Assembly: GCA_032718865.1 (NCBI GenBank)
Contig: JALUTQ010000004.1
Location: forward strand, 124,001-188,000
Direction: 5' to 3'
Length of the DNA stretch: 64,000 nucleotides
Source of the DNA: Tilletia caries
Taxonomy: Eukaryota; Basidiomycota; Exobasidiomycetes; Tilletiales; Tilletiaceae
Positions 1 through 11,519 of the stretch are shown here, in pieces. The number at the start of each line of letters is the position of its first letter. Position 1 is the first letter of the stretch. Made by a program: the position numbers and the translations under genes. The notes under the pieces are model-generated. The model worked only from the letters and a program-made list of their open reading frames with translations, did no database searches and was not told the origin of the DNA.

Positions 1-1
1 A

Positions 2-910
2 CATCAACATCCGTCTCATGCGCATCATCCGCACGGTCATCAACACCCGCACGGCCATCCGCATCATCCGCATCACGGCCCTCACTCGCACATGGGAGGA
101 GGAGGTGGTGGTGGAGCAGGACAGCCGCACCCGAGTCCGCACTCATCGCATGATCCGTACTCACCTCAGACCCCAGGGACATATTCCGGCTACGGAGCTT
201 TCTACCCAGGCGGTCCGGCGGGCCATACGCTGGGAGCCATGTCGAACACGGTTGCCTCAGGTGGGCCAGCGAACGGCTTTGACGGTGGGGCTTCGAGACC
301 ATATCCTCAGCAGCAACCGCCGCATTACGCGTCGCCGTATTCCAATGCTGATTCTAGCGGCAATGGTGGTGGAGGCGGTCATGACAACTCCGGTGGTGGT
401 GCAGCTCCTCCGCAACCTGCTGTGCCGACTTGGTGGCGCCAATTGAGCACGAGGGAAGCGCGAAGGGGGGGACCGCCTTTGCCTGGACTTTTTTCACGCA
501 GAGGCTCGGGAACCCCCTTCTCATGTGCCGTCCGATGCAGCGTCACAAGACGCAAATCAACTCTCGTGGATGTGCATCTCTCAACGCTCAACGCTCAACC
601 CCGGTGCAAACAAATATCTTATCGACTTTCTCACTTATTTCCGCTCGCTCTGCTCCCCCATCGATCCGCTCTCCACCAATCCGGGTACATATTCCACCAC
701 GCTCCAAGGTCACCAGGTTTTCCGTTTCTCTCGCTCGCCCTTCGCAACACAAGCGAATTCTCTTTCTTCTTTTGCTACTCTCTACAGCGCGCGGACGGTC
801 GATCGGACGTACCGGAATCCAACGCACGGCCTCGTAGCACTTCTCCCTTCGCTTCGGCCCGAAGGAACAACGCCCAGGCCTCCAACTATGCCTCTCTGGC
901 CTTCCCTTAA
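2..910 (+). CDS. C-terminal part of a His/Pro/Gly-rich protein (5' truncated)
   Basis: The frame is open from the first base of the window. It starts with a His/Pro run, then a seven-Gly tract, then Ser/Tyr/Gln/Pro-rich sequence up to about base 440. Composition then changes to Arg/Ser-rich text that looks non-coding, although the frame stays open to a TAA at 908-910. The true end is therefore probably near 440, or an intron lies there. Low-complexity tails of this kind occur on fungal transcription factors and RNA-binding proteins, but no domain is visible and I do not assign a function. Confidence 0.35.
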   Translation, partial: HQHPSHAHHPHGHQHPHGHPHHPHHGPHSHMGGGGGGGAGQPHPSPHSSHDPYSPQTPGTYSGYGAFYPGGPAGHTLGAMSNTVASGGPANGFDGGASRPYPQQQPPHYASPYSNADSSGNGGGGGHDNSGGGAAPPQPAVPTWWRQLSTREARRGGPPLPGLFSRRGSGTPFSCAVRCSVTRRKSTLVDVHLSTLNAQPRCKQISYRLSHLFPLALLPHRSALHQSGYIFHHAPRSPGFPFLSLALRNTSEFSFFFCYSLQRADGRSDVPESNARPRSTSPFASARRNNAQASNYASLAFP

Positions 911-1255
911 AAGGTGCAACGAAACCGCATGTCCGACTTTCGAGCAAGTCCAGCAAGCAGCGAACCGGAAACGAGCGAGCACACCAGACTATTTCAACCC
1001 AGTCGTATAACAAAAGAACCCTCGGGCGCCAAACTGCCCCTCTCTCTCCAAAGAAATTTGCCTGAATGCATACCCCTAAGCCCCGTTTCCTCCCCCCCTC
1101 CCCAAGCCCTCCCCATTTCTTCTCTCAAAGCAGTATCTGCAGATTCAAAGCAAATGTGTCTGTCTCATACTCAGAAGAACATGCAACTGTGCTTCTCAAA
1201 GTGAATTCGTATTCGTTGGAGGACAACTTTGTGAAGTTCATGGCCGAAGACAGCT
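911..1255. other. convergent intergenic region
   Basis: No coding sequence is supported here. It lies between the end of the left-edge plus-strand frame and the stop codon of the minus-strand ZNF830-like gene, so it should hold two 3' UTRs. Confidence 0.4.
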
Positions 1256-2390
1256 TCACCCTCTGCCGTCAGGTCCCCCATTTCCCTTCTTCCCTTTCGC
1301 CTTCTTACTCGACGTTGCCAGGTCGGGTTTGGAGGCTGAGCCAGATTCTTTGCCGGCTTGTTGTTTGGCGAGCCGTGCGGCTTTGAGAGCTTGGATCCGA
1401 TTCTTGAGTGTATTTACTCTGTGGATTGGTTTGCGGAGGGTCAGGTGTTAGTGAGATAGAGAGAGAGCGCTGATCAGTAGCTGAAGAGAAAGGAGAGAAC
1501 CGAAAGCAGGCCAGAGGGCGGGTGAAACTGACCTTTCGTCCGCCTCGTCCTGTATCCGTTGCTCCTCCTCAAATCTCGAAATGATCTCCTCCCGCTCCTC
1601 GCGTTCGCGCTCCAACCGCAGCTCTTCCTCCGTCGCCACTGCAACCCCAGCCGCATCTTGCTCGTCCACCTCCATACCCTCCGCGTGATCGTCCCCATCG
1701 GTTCCGTTGAGGAGGACAGGTTCGGCAGAGATGGTCGCTGATGCATGGATGTCAAAGTCGTTCGGGGCCGACTCGGAGTCTTGGGCTGCGGAGCTATCGG
1801 CAGGGCCTTCGAGGACCTCGCGCTCGAAGCGCGCCCACTCGTCTTCGTCGACCGCCGCGCCGCCGCTCGTGCTTGAGATGGGCGCTCCCGTGCTGGTGGA
1901 TCCCGGCCCGCCGTCTGAGTCGTCGAATCTGGCTCGTTTGGAGTTAGGCCCGGCGGAAGCTGGAGTTTTTAGTGATGATGCGGGCGGAGAGGAAGGCCCG
2001 GCAACATCTTCTACGCCTTCATCGCCCTGCTTCCGCTTCCCCTTTGCGATCCCAGAAGTTTGCGAAGCGGCTTCGGCAGCCTCCTTCTCGCGCTCCTCGC
2101 TCAAGACGCGGACGACGTTGACGCGATGGCTCTTGCTGGCCGCATGACTGCTCCAGAGCGATTCGTGCTTGATGGGGAGGTAGGCGCAGGCTGCGCAGCG
2201 GAGGGCTTGGGTGGTGGGATGGTAGGAGGCGAAGCGGTCCTGAATGCCAGCTCGGCGTTGGGAGGTGGCCTGTGGGAGTGAGGCAGAGGGGAGACATCAG
2301 CTCTTTCTTTCCTCTTCGAATTTACATAGCATTCATCCTGGATGAGGCAGGACTCACCGCCCGGAGGAGAGAGCGCGCGTCGGAAGCCAT
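1256..2390 (-). CDS. ZNF830/CCDC16-like zinc-finger protein
   Basis: Three exons (2358-2390, 1533-2269, 1256-1418) give 310 residues. The start is MASDARSLLRA, just before a GTGAG donor. Exon 2 begins with a basic segment and one U1-type C2H2 finger (C-A-A-C ... H-x5-H, residues about 36-60) whose layout, RFASYH then LRCAAC then LWSSH then SKSHR, matches ZNF830. An acidic Ser-rich middle follows, with the core DEDEWARFEREV and a long charged coiled coil (EEELRLERER...). Exon 3 supplies the family tail RVNTLKNRIQALK and a Lys-rich end. ZNF830 is a nuclear protein linked to spliceosome and DNA-damage functions. Transcription is divergent from RNA14 across about 256 bp. Confidence 0.85.
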
Positions 2391-2646
2391 GCTGTCTGTG
2401 AGCTGCAGTCTTGAGTCCTGATGCCTGATGCCTGATGAATGGTGTATGATGAGACGGTCTTGATGCCGTCGTGGATGAGCATTTCCAGACATTTCTTCCT
2501 CCTTCCCTTCCACCATCTCCTTTCTCCCCCGTCTGTGCGATCAACACACAGACCTCGTCATCAACAGCGTGAGAGTTCGCGCTGCCCCTGCCTGAGACGC
2601 ACGCTGCGCAAGGAAATCATCACTGGTAAGAGTGGCCTGCGCGACC
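2391..2646. promoter_or_regulatory. shared divergent promoter region ZNF830-like / RNA14
   Basis: This 256-bp stretch separates the start codons of two divergent genes and so must contain both 5' UTRs and promoters. No TATA box or other clear motif stands out. Confidence 0.4.
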
Positions 2647-5600
2647 ATGTCCGACCAAGCTGTCAGCGAATCCCCTGCTCCTCCTCCCGCTGCGGCTGAG
2701 GCTGAGGCTGAGGCTGAGGCTACAGCTGTCAATGACACGGAGATGGAGAACGCTGCTCCAACAGCTCCCGCCGAGGCTACAGGTACGAGTACAAGCACTG
2801 AGGCAACACAAGAGACAGCGGCACCTCAAGAAGCTCCCGCCGCCGTCGACCCAAACGCGATGGACATCAAAGTCGACGCCGAGCCTGTGAACGGCGAGCA
2901 AGGCACGGACCCAAAACAAACTGAGGTTGCACAAGTCTCGGAGCCTGTCCCACCGGAGCCGGTCCCAACAACGAACGGCGCGCCTGCGAATGGCTCGACT
3001 GCAGCGGCGGGATCAAGCTCAGCAAGAACGACTGCTGCCGCCGATGTGACGATGAAAACCCTGGCTCCTGCGCCAGTCCTTCTGCCTTCTTCCAATCCGA
3101 CCTCTGCCAGCCGAGAACTCACGGGGGAGGAACTTTTCCGGGCGCGACTTCAAGAAGAACCTAGAGATGCAGAATCGTGGATGAAGGTTCTGGATGCGGT
3201 TCTGACCAGGGGCAATCTCGACGAAATTCGAAAGACATACGATGACTTTTTCCAGATCTTCCCAACTGCTGTGAGAGCTTTTGATATGGATGCCGAGGCG
3301 GGAATAGGGCATAGTTGTCTGACCTCTTCATTGCATTTTCCCTCTCCTTTCCTCTGCTGGCTGATGGTATGAGCGAACAGGCTGCACAGTGGGTGGCTTA
3401 CCTCGACCACGAACTCGCACATTCCAACTTTGCCCAGGTCGAGTCCATCTTTGCCCGATGTCTCCGGAACACTCCTTCCATGGAACTGTGGCGCTATTAC
3501 CTGTCATACAGTCGACGAGTCAATCCGTTGCCCCCCGCCACGTCCGGAGCCGATGCCGCAGAGGAAACCCCGAGGGAGAAGACGCGAAAGGTCATCGAGG
3601 CCGCGTACGAGTTCTGCCTCAGCTACATCGGACGAGAGAAGGACAGCGGAAACATCTGGATGGAATACATCCATTTCATCAAGGAGAGAGAGGTGCGTCT
3701 GATTGAGAGTAGGCCAAGAGCGAAAAGCTATAACATCGCTGTGTGTCTCTGAATTGCGCCTCTCTTTCGTATTTCTTTCTCAGGCCCGCGCAGCGTACAA
3801 GGAAGGGCAAAAGATGGATGATCTTCGGAGAGTCTATCACAGGGCACTGTCGATTCCACTGAATAACATTGAGCTCATCTGGCGTGACTATGACCAGTGG
3901 GAGTCCTCTTTGAACAAGGTCACCGTGAGTGTGCGATTTCGAGTTGCGATTCACGGCCGCGTCTTGGGGGCAGGAGTATGTCGGCCAAGGGTCATGGAAT
4001 TGCTCCCATCTGAGCATGCAAACGGCAAAAAACGAGACTGGATGGGTCCGATTGTCACTGCAAGCCGACCAGGCAGAAGGCACGGCCCAAAGCCTGGCTG
4101 GGCCACACGGCTGACCGAGCTGACGAGGCGAGATCATGAAACTGACCAGAGCTTTGCTTCTTCTCCCTCTATCCCTCCCCCCCTCATTGTGCTGCTTTCA
4201 ATTCATTGAATTGGCATCTGATCCTTTGCATACTGGCTGAGATGACCCTCAGGCCAAGAAGTTCCTGGCCGATCGATCAGCAGCGTACATGACCGCCCGC
4301 TCCGCTCTCCGTGAGCTCCACAGTCTCGTCGACCACTTGCATCGACCTGCCCTGCCCCGACTGCCCGCATGGTCTGCCAACCATCTGCACAACAGCCGTC
4401 GTTACCAGGTCGACCGCGATCGCGATCTCGCTGAGGATTGGAAGAAGTATCTGGCGTGGGAGGCCAAGAATCCGCTGCTTCTCGATGATCCGGCAGTACT
4501 TCAAGCCCGGGTGCTGGGCGCGTACAAGAGGGCAATGATGACGATGCGGTTCTACCCTGAGATCTGGTGAGCAATAGGCATCATTCCCCCTTCATACCAT
4601 TGACCTGTCGCTAACTCTTAAATATGCCTCAATTAGGTACTCGGCATCATCATATTGCTCGAGTATTGGAAGGTCAGACGAGGCGGCTGAATGGCTGAAG
4701 AACGGAATGGAGGCATGTCCGGGAAGGTGAGCTGGAATACAATGCTGCATCTCTCGCTTGTGGCATCATACTGACGCGGGCCACAACTTATCTTTCCAGC
4801 TTCCTGCTCTCCTTTGCCTTCGTCGACCTGCAAGAGTCCCGAAAGCAGACAAGCGAATGTTCTGCCATACTCGACGCACTGCTCCAAGATGTGCACGGCA
4901 AGATTGAGGTTCGACAAGCCAGGGTGCAAGAAGCTTGTATCGCCATAGATGCAGAAGGCGAAGCTGCACGGGCGGCTCTGCTCGAAGCCAAGCGCAAGAC
5001 GGGTGCGGTTGAGGACATCGTCGGAGAGGAGCGGGAGATGGAGCGTCAGCAGGAGGAGAAGCGAGCGGCGCGGAAGCGGGCCATTGAGGAGGAGGCGCGA
5101 CCTGAGATCGATGAGCTGAAGGAGTCGGCAGCGCTTATTTGGATCAAGCATATGCAGTTCCTTCGTCGTGCAGAGGTGAGTTACATCCCTTCCTAGTTGC
5201 CGAGTGTGTACAAAGCTGGAACAGTCCTGATCACCTATTTTCTCACTACCAAAAGGGCATCCGCTCGACCCGTGCGCAGTTCGGAAAAGCGCGAAAGAGT
5301 CCTTATTGCACCTGGCAGGTGTGGGAAGCGAATGCATTGATTGAGTACCATTGCTCAAAGGATAAGAACGTAGCTACTAAGGTGTTTGAGCTCGCCCTCA
5401 AGACTTTCGGCGGAGACGAGGCGTTCGTCGCCCGGTATCTGGAGTTCTTGATCACCATCAACGACGACAGCAGTGAGTGAAAGCCGCGCGATGTGTATAC
5501 CGGGTACTGTGTGGGCATCGCAGGCTGGCTGACAAGCTCATGTTCTCTCTCTCAGACGCAAGAGCTCTGCTCGAGAGAGTGATCCCGACTTTCCCGCCGG

Positions 5601-6572
5601 AGCGCGCGCGACCCATTTGGGACAAGTGGGCCGAGTACGAATACGCCTTCGGTGATTTGGAGTCCATCCATAAGATGGAAACTCGACTGGCGGAAACATA
5701 TCCTGACGGTGAGTGATGTCCAGCCTGATATCAGCTTCTCCACCGAACCTTCCCTCGCAGAAGTAACAATTTACCGACACGACTTATTGATTTCGCAGAG
5801 CCGCCCATCAAGCGCTTCCTCGACCGAAACACCTACATGGACCTCGATGTCATCAGTATCCGAGATCTGGGCTACCAGCCTCTTCTCCCAGGTGCGAACG
5901 CGGCGGAGCGTGCTGTTGCAGCGACAAAGGACCTCGGCGAGGACGGTGGTGGCAACGATTCTCGAAGCACCGTCCGTCGACTACGAGCCGCAGGCGTACT
6001 CTCGGCAGAAGACGATACGGCACCCGGGCCTTCGCTGAAGCGACCTCGTCTGGCGCGTGACTCGGCCAGTCCTGCTCCCTCGGGCGATCGGAAGGTGTCT
6101 GGGGCTAGGGGCAAGGGCAAGAAAGAGGAGAGTCCTGCACCGGAACATCGGTTGGGTATAGTTGAGCGTCCGGCGCACAATCCGGCGCACAATTACGTTC
6201 CCATTCCCGATCCGGTTTTGTTCTTCTTGGAGTGAGTTAACGTTTTGGAGGTGATAAAAGGCCTTGTTGAGTTTGACAGCGGAGACTGATTATACGATGA
6301 AATTTTGTTCTCCCTCTTCTAGCATCCTCCCGCGCGTGGACTTGTTCGATGGACCGCGCCTGAATGAGCACGATATGATCGAATGCATTATGAACATGCA
6401 CGTACCTTTGCCGCCCCCATCTGGTCCTGCAGCTATGACTTCCGGTGCGGCACGAGGTGGATTAAGGGGTCGCAAACGAGGTGAGTTCCTTCACCCAGTT
6501 GTGCGGTTTACAGCAGCGTCCATGCTGACACGGCCAATCTTACACATAGGTGGGCCTCCGCGTCGTTATTAG
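2647..6572 (+). CDS. RNA14: mRNA 3'-end processing factor Rna14 / CstF77
   Basis: Eleven exons (2647-3270, 3381-3692, 3784-3924, 4253-4566, 4637-4726, 4800-5175, 5256-5472, 5556-5708, 5799-6231, 6323-6480, 6550-6572) give 946 residues. After an Ala/Glu/Thr-rich N-terminus of about 160 residues come HAT repeats ([76 protein letters not shown]) and the Suf-type core around [16 protein letters not shown]. The C-terminal [14 protein letters not shown] is the conserved monkeytail-like region; the protein ends GPPRRY. Rna14 is the scaffold of cleavage factor IA / CstF and binds Rna15 and Pcf11 in the nucleus. The AT of the start ATG at 2647 (MSDQAV) was chosen over an upstream in-frame non-ATG codon. 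Confidence 0.95.
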
Positions 6573-6786
6573 CTGTCGTTCCCTTTGCCCTGTATGCGTT
6601 TTCCCGTCCCCCCCAAGCACCAAGCAGTAATCACACCTCATGCTCATCGTTCGCTGTTGCATTTTCGTTCATATCAGCGTCAGCGACCAGCGCGTCTCGC
6701 CAGCGGCGACAGAATGTGAAGGCGTATAAAGACAGAAGGCGTATAAAGACACGCGTAGATTAAGAAAAAGGCATTCTCCATACAGA

Positions 6787-8245
6787 CTATGCCTTCCGCA
6801 GTCGCCAGCGAGCCTGGATGAAGCGCCGTTCCATCTTGCTCTCGAGCTTGCGATTGACTTTGACCTTGACAATGACCTCAACTGGCCCCTCGAGCCCAGC
6901 CTCCTCCGCCAGCTTCTTCAATCGCTCCTCCTCAAAGAAGTAGGTGAGCGTGCCGTCGCCTCTGCGATAGTAAGGATGATCGTCGCTCAACAGTGCCGGA
7001 TCGCGATAGGAAGCATCTGCACGGACGTGGAAGCGGACCTGTGCGAGGTCCAAGTGGCCGTAGTCGCGGAAGAGGAGGACATTTTCGTGCTGAGACTCTT
7101 CGCCTGAGAGACGGAGACACTGTGCGAGGGCTTTGAGGACGTTGAGATGGTACTCGGGTGGGATGGCGGAGAGGACGAAGAACATGGTGATGACGGTGGG
7201 TGGGCCTATTGGGTGCTTTGCCACGATTGAGTGTAGCGCTTCTTCGGGAGTGGCGAGGTCATGGACAAAGGCGTGTACTCGCTCAGGAGTATAGAGAGAA
7301 TGTAGCTTTTTTTCGCCGCAATACGCACAAGTTGAATTGCTCAGCACTTCTCTCGTACTGAAAGGCATGATAGATACACCGCTTTGAAAGCTCACCTTGA
7401 CGAAGTCTACCGCCCGTGGCGAGAAGTCGCAACAGTGAACTTTGAGCACATCGCTCTTTTCGATCAGTGGGTACACCGTGTTTCCCACTCCACAGCCAAC
7501 CTGTGAGAGAGAGGAAGCTGTCAATAAAAGCATTGCTCCTCGGGAAGGTATCGATGGCCGAGGGAACATTTACCTCAAGAAGGACTGGTGGTCTTGAATC
7601 CGGGGCGGACGAAATGATCCCAGGCTCCAACTCCTCTACCGCCGTAGTTTGTTCTTGGCTTCCGCTTGGCTTTTGGGCCCCATCTGCCGCAGCATTGCTG
7701 GGATTGTTCGCCTTGAGCTCGGAGAATTCGGAATCTGCGGGCGGAGGCCGTATGTCAATACATCGAACATAAGTTCATCAGACTGTGGAAAATGCTCACC
7801 CGTCCAATGCCTGTCCTTGAAGAACTTGGTCTCGTTCCGCTTGTAGAACTGTGGGAAGAGCAAAGTACGAATCAGCGGACAGAACGCCAGGCTGTGCCTT
7901 CGTTCTGAGGAGTGTGCATACCGTGTCCCAGCTCTTTTGCGTTTCTTTCCGTTCCGAGGCCGCATCAAGGCAAGTCAATAGAATTCGACAGACTCGTCAG
8001 CGCGAGGACTTAGAAATTGCATTTGCTGTCATGGCGTCCTAGCTTCTCACCGGCTTCGACCTTGACAATGGCGAATTCACTGGCTATTCTGCGATTCTGA
8101 GTGACGAGTTGCTCAGGGTGAGCCTCCGTTTCTGCCTTGGTTGCGGGAGCTGACCATTATCACAATTTCAACGAGAGTATCGCTGAGAAAGTCAGCTGGG
8201 ATTTGCTCAAGTACAAGCTATCCTGTCCGATCCAGACGCACCCAT
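6787..8245 (-). CDS. tRNA N3-methylcytidine methyltransferase, METTL6/Trm140 family
   Basis: Seven exons (8242-8245, 8051-8149, 7922-7992, 7800-7848, 7574-7734, 7396-7500, 6787-7305) give 335 residues in phase. Exon 1 is only ATGG. The N-terminal signature KSWDTFYKRNETKFFKDRHW is diagnostic of METTL2/6/8. SAM motif I is LLEVGCGVGNTVYP, followed by HCCDFSPRAVDFVK, a VLSAIPPEYH post-motif and LLFRDYGHLDLAQVRF. The enzyme methylates C32 of Ser/Thr tRNAs in the anticodon loop. Length and N-terminus fit the short METTL6/Trm141 type better than METTL2. The acceptor of exon 3 (7992) is the least certain junction. It converges on RNA14 and diverges from YRA1. Confidence 0.92.
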
Positions 8246-8600
8246 GATTGTATGAGTAGAAAGCTCGCTGCGTTCAAGGATGTGGAAAGGATGGAAGTGA
8301 TGAGAGTGTTCGAAAGGCGAGCGAGCTGGAGTGAGCGAGGCAGAGGCAAAAGCGGCTTTTTAAAAGTGCTACCGAAGTTTGTGGCGCGAGAAGTGCATCG
8401 TTTTTCGAAGGAGGCGCGACTCAGCACGCCCCGCCAGCACGCCTGCGTCCTGCAAGCTGACCCTCACCATCCGCGCACCCCATCCTCAAGCCATCCACGC
8501 ACCCAGCACTCAGCATCCACCCATCCACCTCGCACTCGACCTCAACCTCGACCTCGCACCCGATTCCTCAAGACACTCCTCAAGAAAAAGCATCACAACA
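8246..8600. promoter_or_regulatory. divergent promoter region METTL6-like / YRA1
   Basis: This 355-bp spacer lies between two divergent start codons. The YRA1-proximal half is C/A-rich with repeated CACCC and CCATCC words, ending in CATCACAACA just before the ATG, a favourable start context. Confidence 0.4.
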
Positions 8601-10173
8601 ATGGTCAGCATCAACTTCCCTCGACTCTCTTCTCCCCTTTCTTCATCATCAATATGCGTGTGTCAGACCCACGGGTGACTTTGACGCGCACGCACGCGCA
8701 CACACGCTTTTGATCTTGACGGCTCCCGTCAGCACTCGCAATCTCCGTGATCGCGTCGCCGCGACCGTCTTCACTTCAGTGAGACTGGATGGATGCATCG
8801 TTCTTTCGAAGCACAGCAAGCAGAGGACAGGTTCAACCCCCCGACTGGGATGTTCCGGTCTCTCGAGCAAGCTGAATGGGGATCAGTCGCGAAACGTCCC
8901 AACTGTCGCTCGCAAAACAGCGTCAGAGCCGAAGGGCACGATGGGGGGCTCGAAGTGTGGTGCACGCGCCCAGTCGCGTCAAGGCTTCATTAGCTTCCAT
9001 AGCTGAATTCGCCAGCGACCAGATGGGCTCAGATAACCCAGTCGCATCCGCGTGGATGAAGGGACTGGTGTGCTTCGCTTTCGATTTTCGTCTCGTTTCT
9101 CAAAGCTGCGCTGGATGAAGAAGACCCCACGATCACCTACGCCCCGCTCATTGGCATCTTCGTCGACGTCGTCTTCCGACCCGTTCATCCTGTTTCGCGA
9201 TTCTCTTCTCCCTTCTTCCCCTGGTTATGGTATACAGAAGTGACCGTGTTTACTGATTTTGATGCGACTCGCAAATCTCCAACGCACCTCACCTCAACCT
9301 AAACAGTCTTCCAAGCTCGACCAATCCCTTTCCGACATCATCGCCTCCAAGCCCAAGACACGCGCCGGCGGCAACCGCGGCGGTCGGGGTGGCGGCGCTG
9401 CCGCTGCTGGCGGTCGCAAGCGTGGCTCAGCTTCTACCAACAATGCCAAGTCCCAGGCTGTCGGTGCCGCCGCTCCCCGTGGCACGGCACGTAACAGCCA
9501 GAAGCCTCCGGTTGTGATCCCCGGCCGACTTCCGCCGGGCCAGAAGGACAACGGCAGCAAGGTCATCGTCTCCAACTTGCCCCTTGACGTTACTGAGAAC
9601 CAGGTCAAGGAACTCTTCTCCTCTACGATCGGTCCGCTCAAGCGGGTTATTATGAGCTTCCGCGCTAATGGCCAGTCGACTGGCAACTGCACCGTCGAAT
9701 TCCAGCGCGCTGAAGACGGCAACCGAGCATACAACCAATATAACAACCGTCTCATAGATGGCAGTGAGTATTTCTAAATCGAAGACGTATTGGAGATGAA
9801 TAGATAGCTGACTGTACCTCGCTGCTCCACAGAGCGGCAACTGCGGATCGAGGTCGTCGTTGACCCTGCTAAGGCTGCTGCTCAGCTCGTCCAGGTCGCC
9901 CCACAAGTGTACGTCGCTCTACACCGTCATATGTTCTCACTCAGGCGGCGTGTTGCTCATCCCTTTGTCCTTCTGATCTGTAGTGCACGTGGAGCTGGCC
10001 CCACCCGCGGCGGTGCGGCTGGCCGAGGACGCAATGGGGCCGGTGGACGTGGCGGTGCTGCTGGAGCCTCTTCGAAGCCCAAGCGGGCGGCACGGCCGGC
10101 GAAGTCTGCTGAGGACCTGGATGCGGAGATGGAGGACTACGCCAAGAACGCCGACAAGCCTGCGGCTGCTTGA
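8601..10173 (+). CDS. YRA1: mRNA export adaptor Yra1 / ALYREF
   Basis: Preferred model: exon 1 is the bare ATG (8601-8603), then a 703-nt intron, then 9307-9763, 9833-9908 and 9984-10173, giving 241 residues. The product starts MSSKLDQSLSDIIASK, the UAP56-binding N-box expected at the very N-terminus. An RGG-rich segment follows, then one RRM (SKVIVSNLPLDVTENQVKELF ... GNCTVEF), a second RGG-rich segment, and the C-terminal helix AEDLDAEMEDYAKNA (C-box). The protein couples transcription and splicing to Mex67-dependent export in the nucleus. An alternative start at 9262 would add about 15 residues in frame across the acceptor. The long first intron shows no ORF of its own. Confidence 0.92.
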
Positions 10174-10956
10174 TGAACCTTCAACAAATCGAGTTCTTAC
10201 TCCCTTCAAGCCTGTCCGACCTTCCGCATCCTCGGTTGACATTACGACATCCAAAGCTCCAACCCAATGGCTCCTTTCCTCCGCACTTCTCCTTTATCTC
10301 CTGTAGTCTTTCTCCCTTCCTGCTACCCTCTTGAATCGTCAAGCTTTCACCCCCTTGTTTTGGAATGAGAGCACTGACTCTATCGCCTTAAGATGCGATG
10401 CCCTCGATCTTCTTCCCTTTGTCCTGACTTCTCTGCTGGACCGAACGACTGACAGCTCCGCCTGAACAGGACCACTCTCGAGCTCATCTCCTTGCTGCTG
10501 ATAAGAGCGGCCTGCCGTGTTCCTTGTTGTAGCTTATCAATGGCCCGCTAGCGAGTGGATCGCTGCCCTTGTCGTGCTCTCTCCCTCGAGCCTCCAAGTC
10601 ATGGTTCGAGCTCCGTCTTCTTCTGAAGCCTGACCATGACACTCACCCAACGCAAGCAGGCCCCTACGATGCGGCTATCAACGGCTGCATGCACTTCAGC
10701 ACTTGTGTGACAGAATGTTGCCCAGATCAACAAGAAGGACGAGTGGGAAGGGAGTGACTCATCCTCCTTTGTCTCTGCAGGAACAGATCTTTCATATGAG
10801 GCACAGGGACGCGCTTGTCTTTCCTCATTTCCCCTCCCCCTTCCTCTTCTTTCTTACTCACCGTCTCTATTCCCCTCCCCAAGGTCTGACCGCTCACCAT
10901 CTTTCGTCCTTCCCTTCCCAAGATCTGAACACGCAGGACACGGAGGTGCGAAAAGA
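10174..10956 (+). other. YRA1 3' UTR and promoter of the serine dehydratase gene
   Basis: 783 bp without a supported gene. Pyrimidine-rich tracts (CCTCATTTCCCCTCCCCC, 10829-10846) occur about 110-130 bp before the next start, as is common for fungal promoters. Confidence 0.4.
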
Positions 10957-11442
10957 ATGGTCAACTGCTTCCTTGTACGAGGAGCCCTGGCGCGACGGGC
11001 CACACTCAATCTCGCGCCGAGAAGCATCGCGAACGGCCCTCGTCAGCATCCAGGTCCTTTCCCGCTCCTTCGACCCGACTCCCAGACGAACGCGTACCAC
11101 CGACGATCGATCGCGTCGTCCGCACTCTGCCGTACGAGTCACGAGCCTCAGTCCTTCTCGGACGCCCACTTCGGGCCGAAAAGGAGGAATGAGGCTGGCG
11201 GATTTGATTCGGACGATGAGCCTCCTCGGGATGTGACCGAACATGCAGTGATCAGGTGAGCATTCGGAAAGGGGAGAGCGAAGACGGTGCCGATTTGTTT
11301 TTGGCTGAGTGTATGCTTTTCCGTTCAGTACGTTCGACTTGTTCTCGATCGGCGTTGGTCCTTCTTCCTCCCATACTGTGAGCTTTATCTCCTGACTTCG
11401 GCTGGACATCAAAGACTTCTGTATAGCTTCGAAACTCGTCGC

Positions 11443-11519
<77 letters not shown>

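Noticed and set aside
7636..7968. 110-codon ORF reading through an intron of the METTL6-like gene
   Set aside because: The read-through text diverges from the family after the FFKDRHW motif, whereas splicing 7800 to 7734 restores the expected EFSEL segment and frame.
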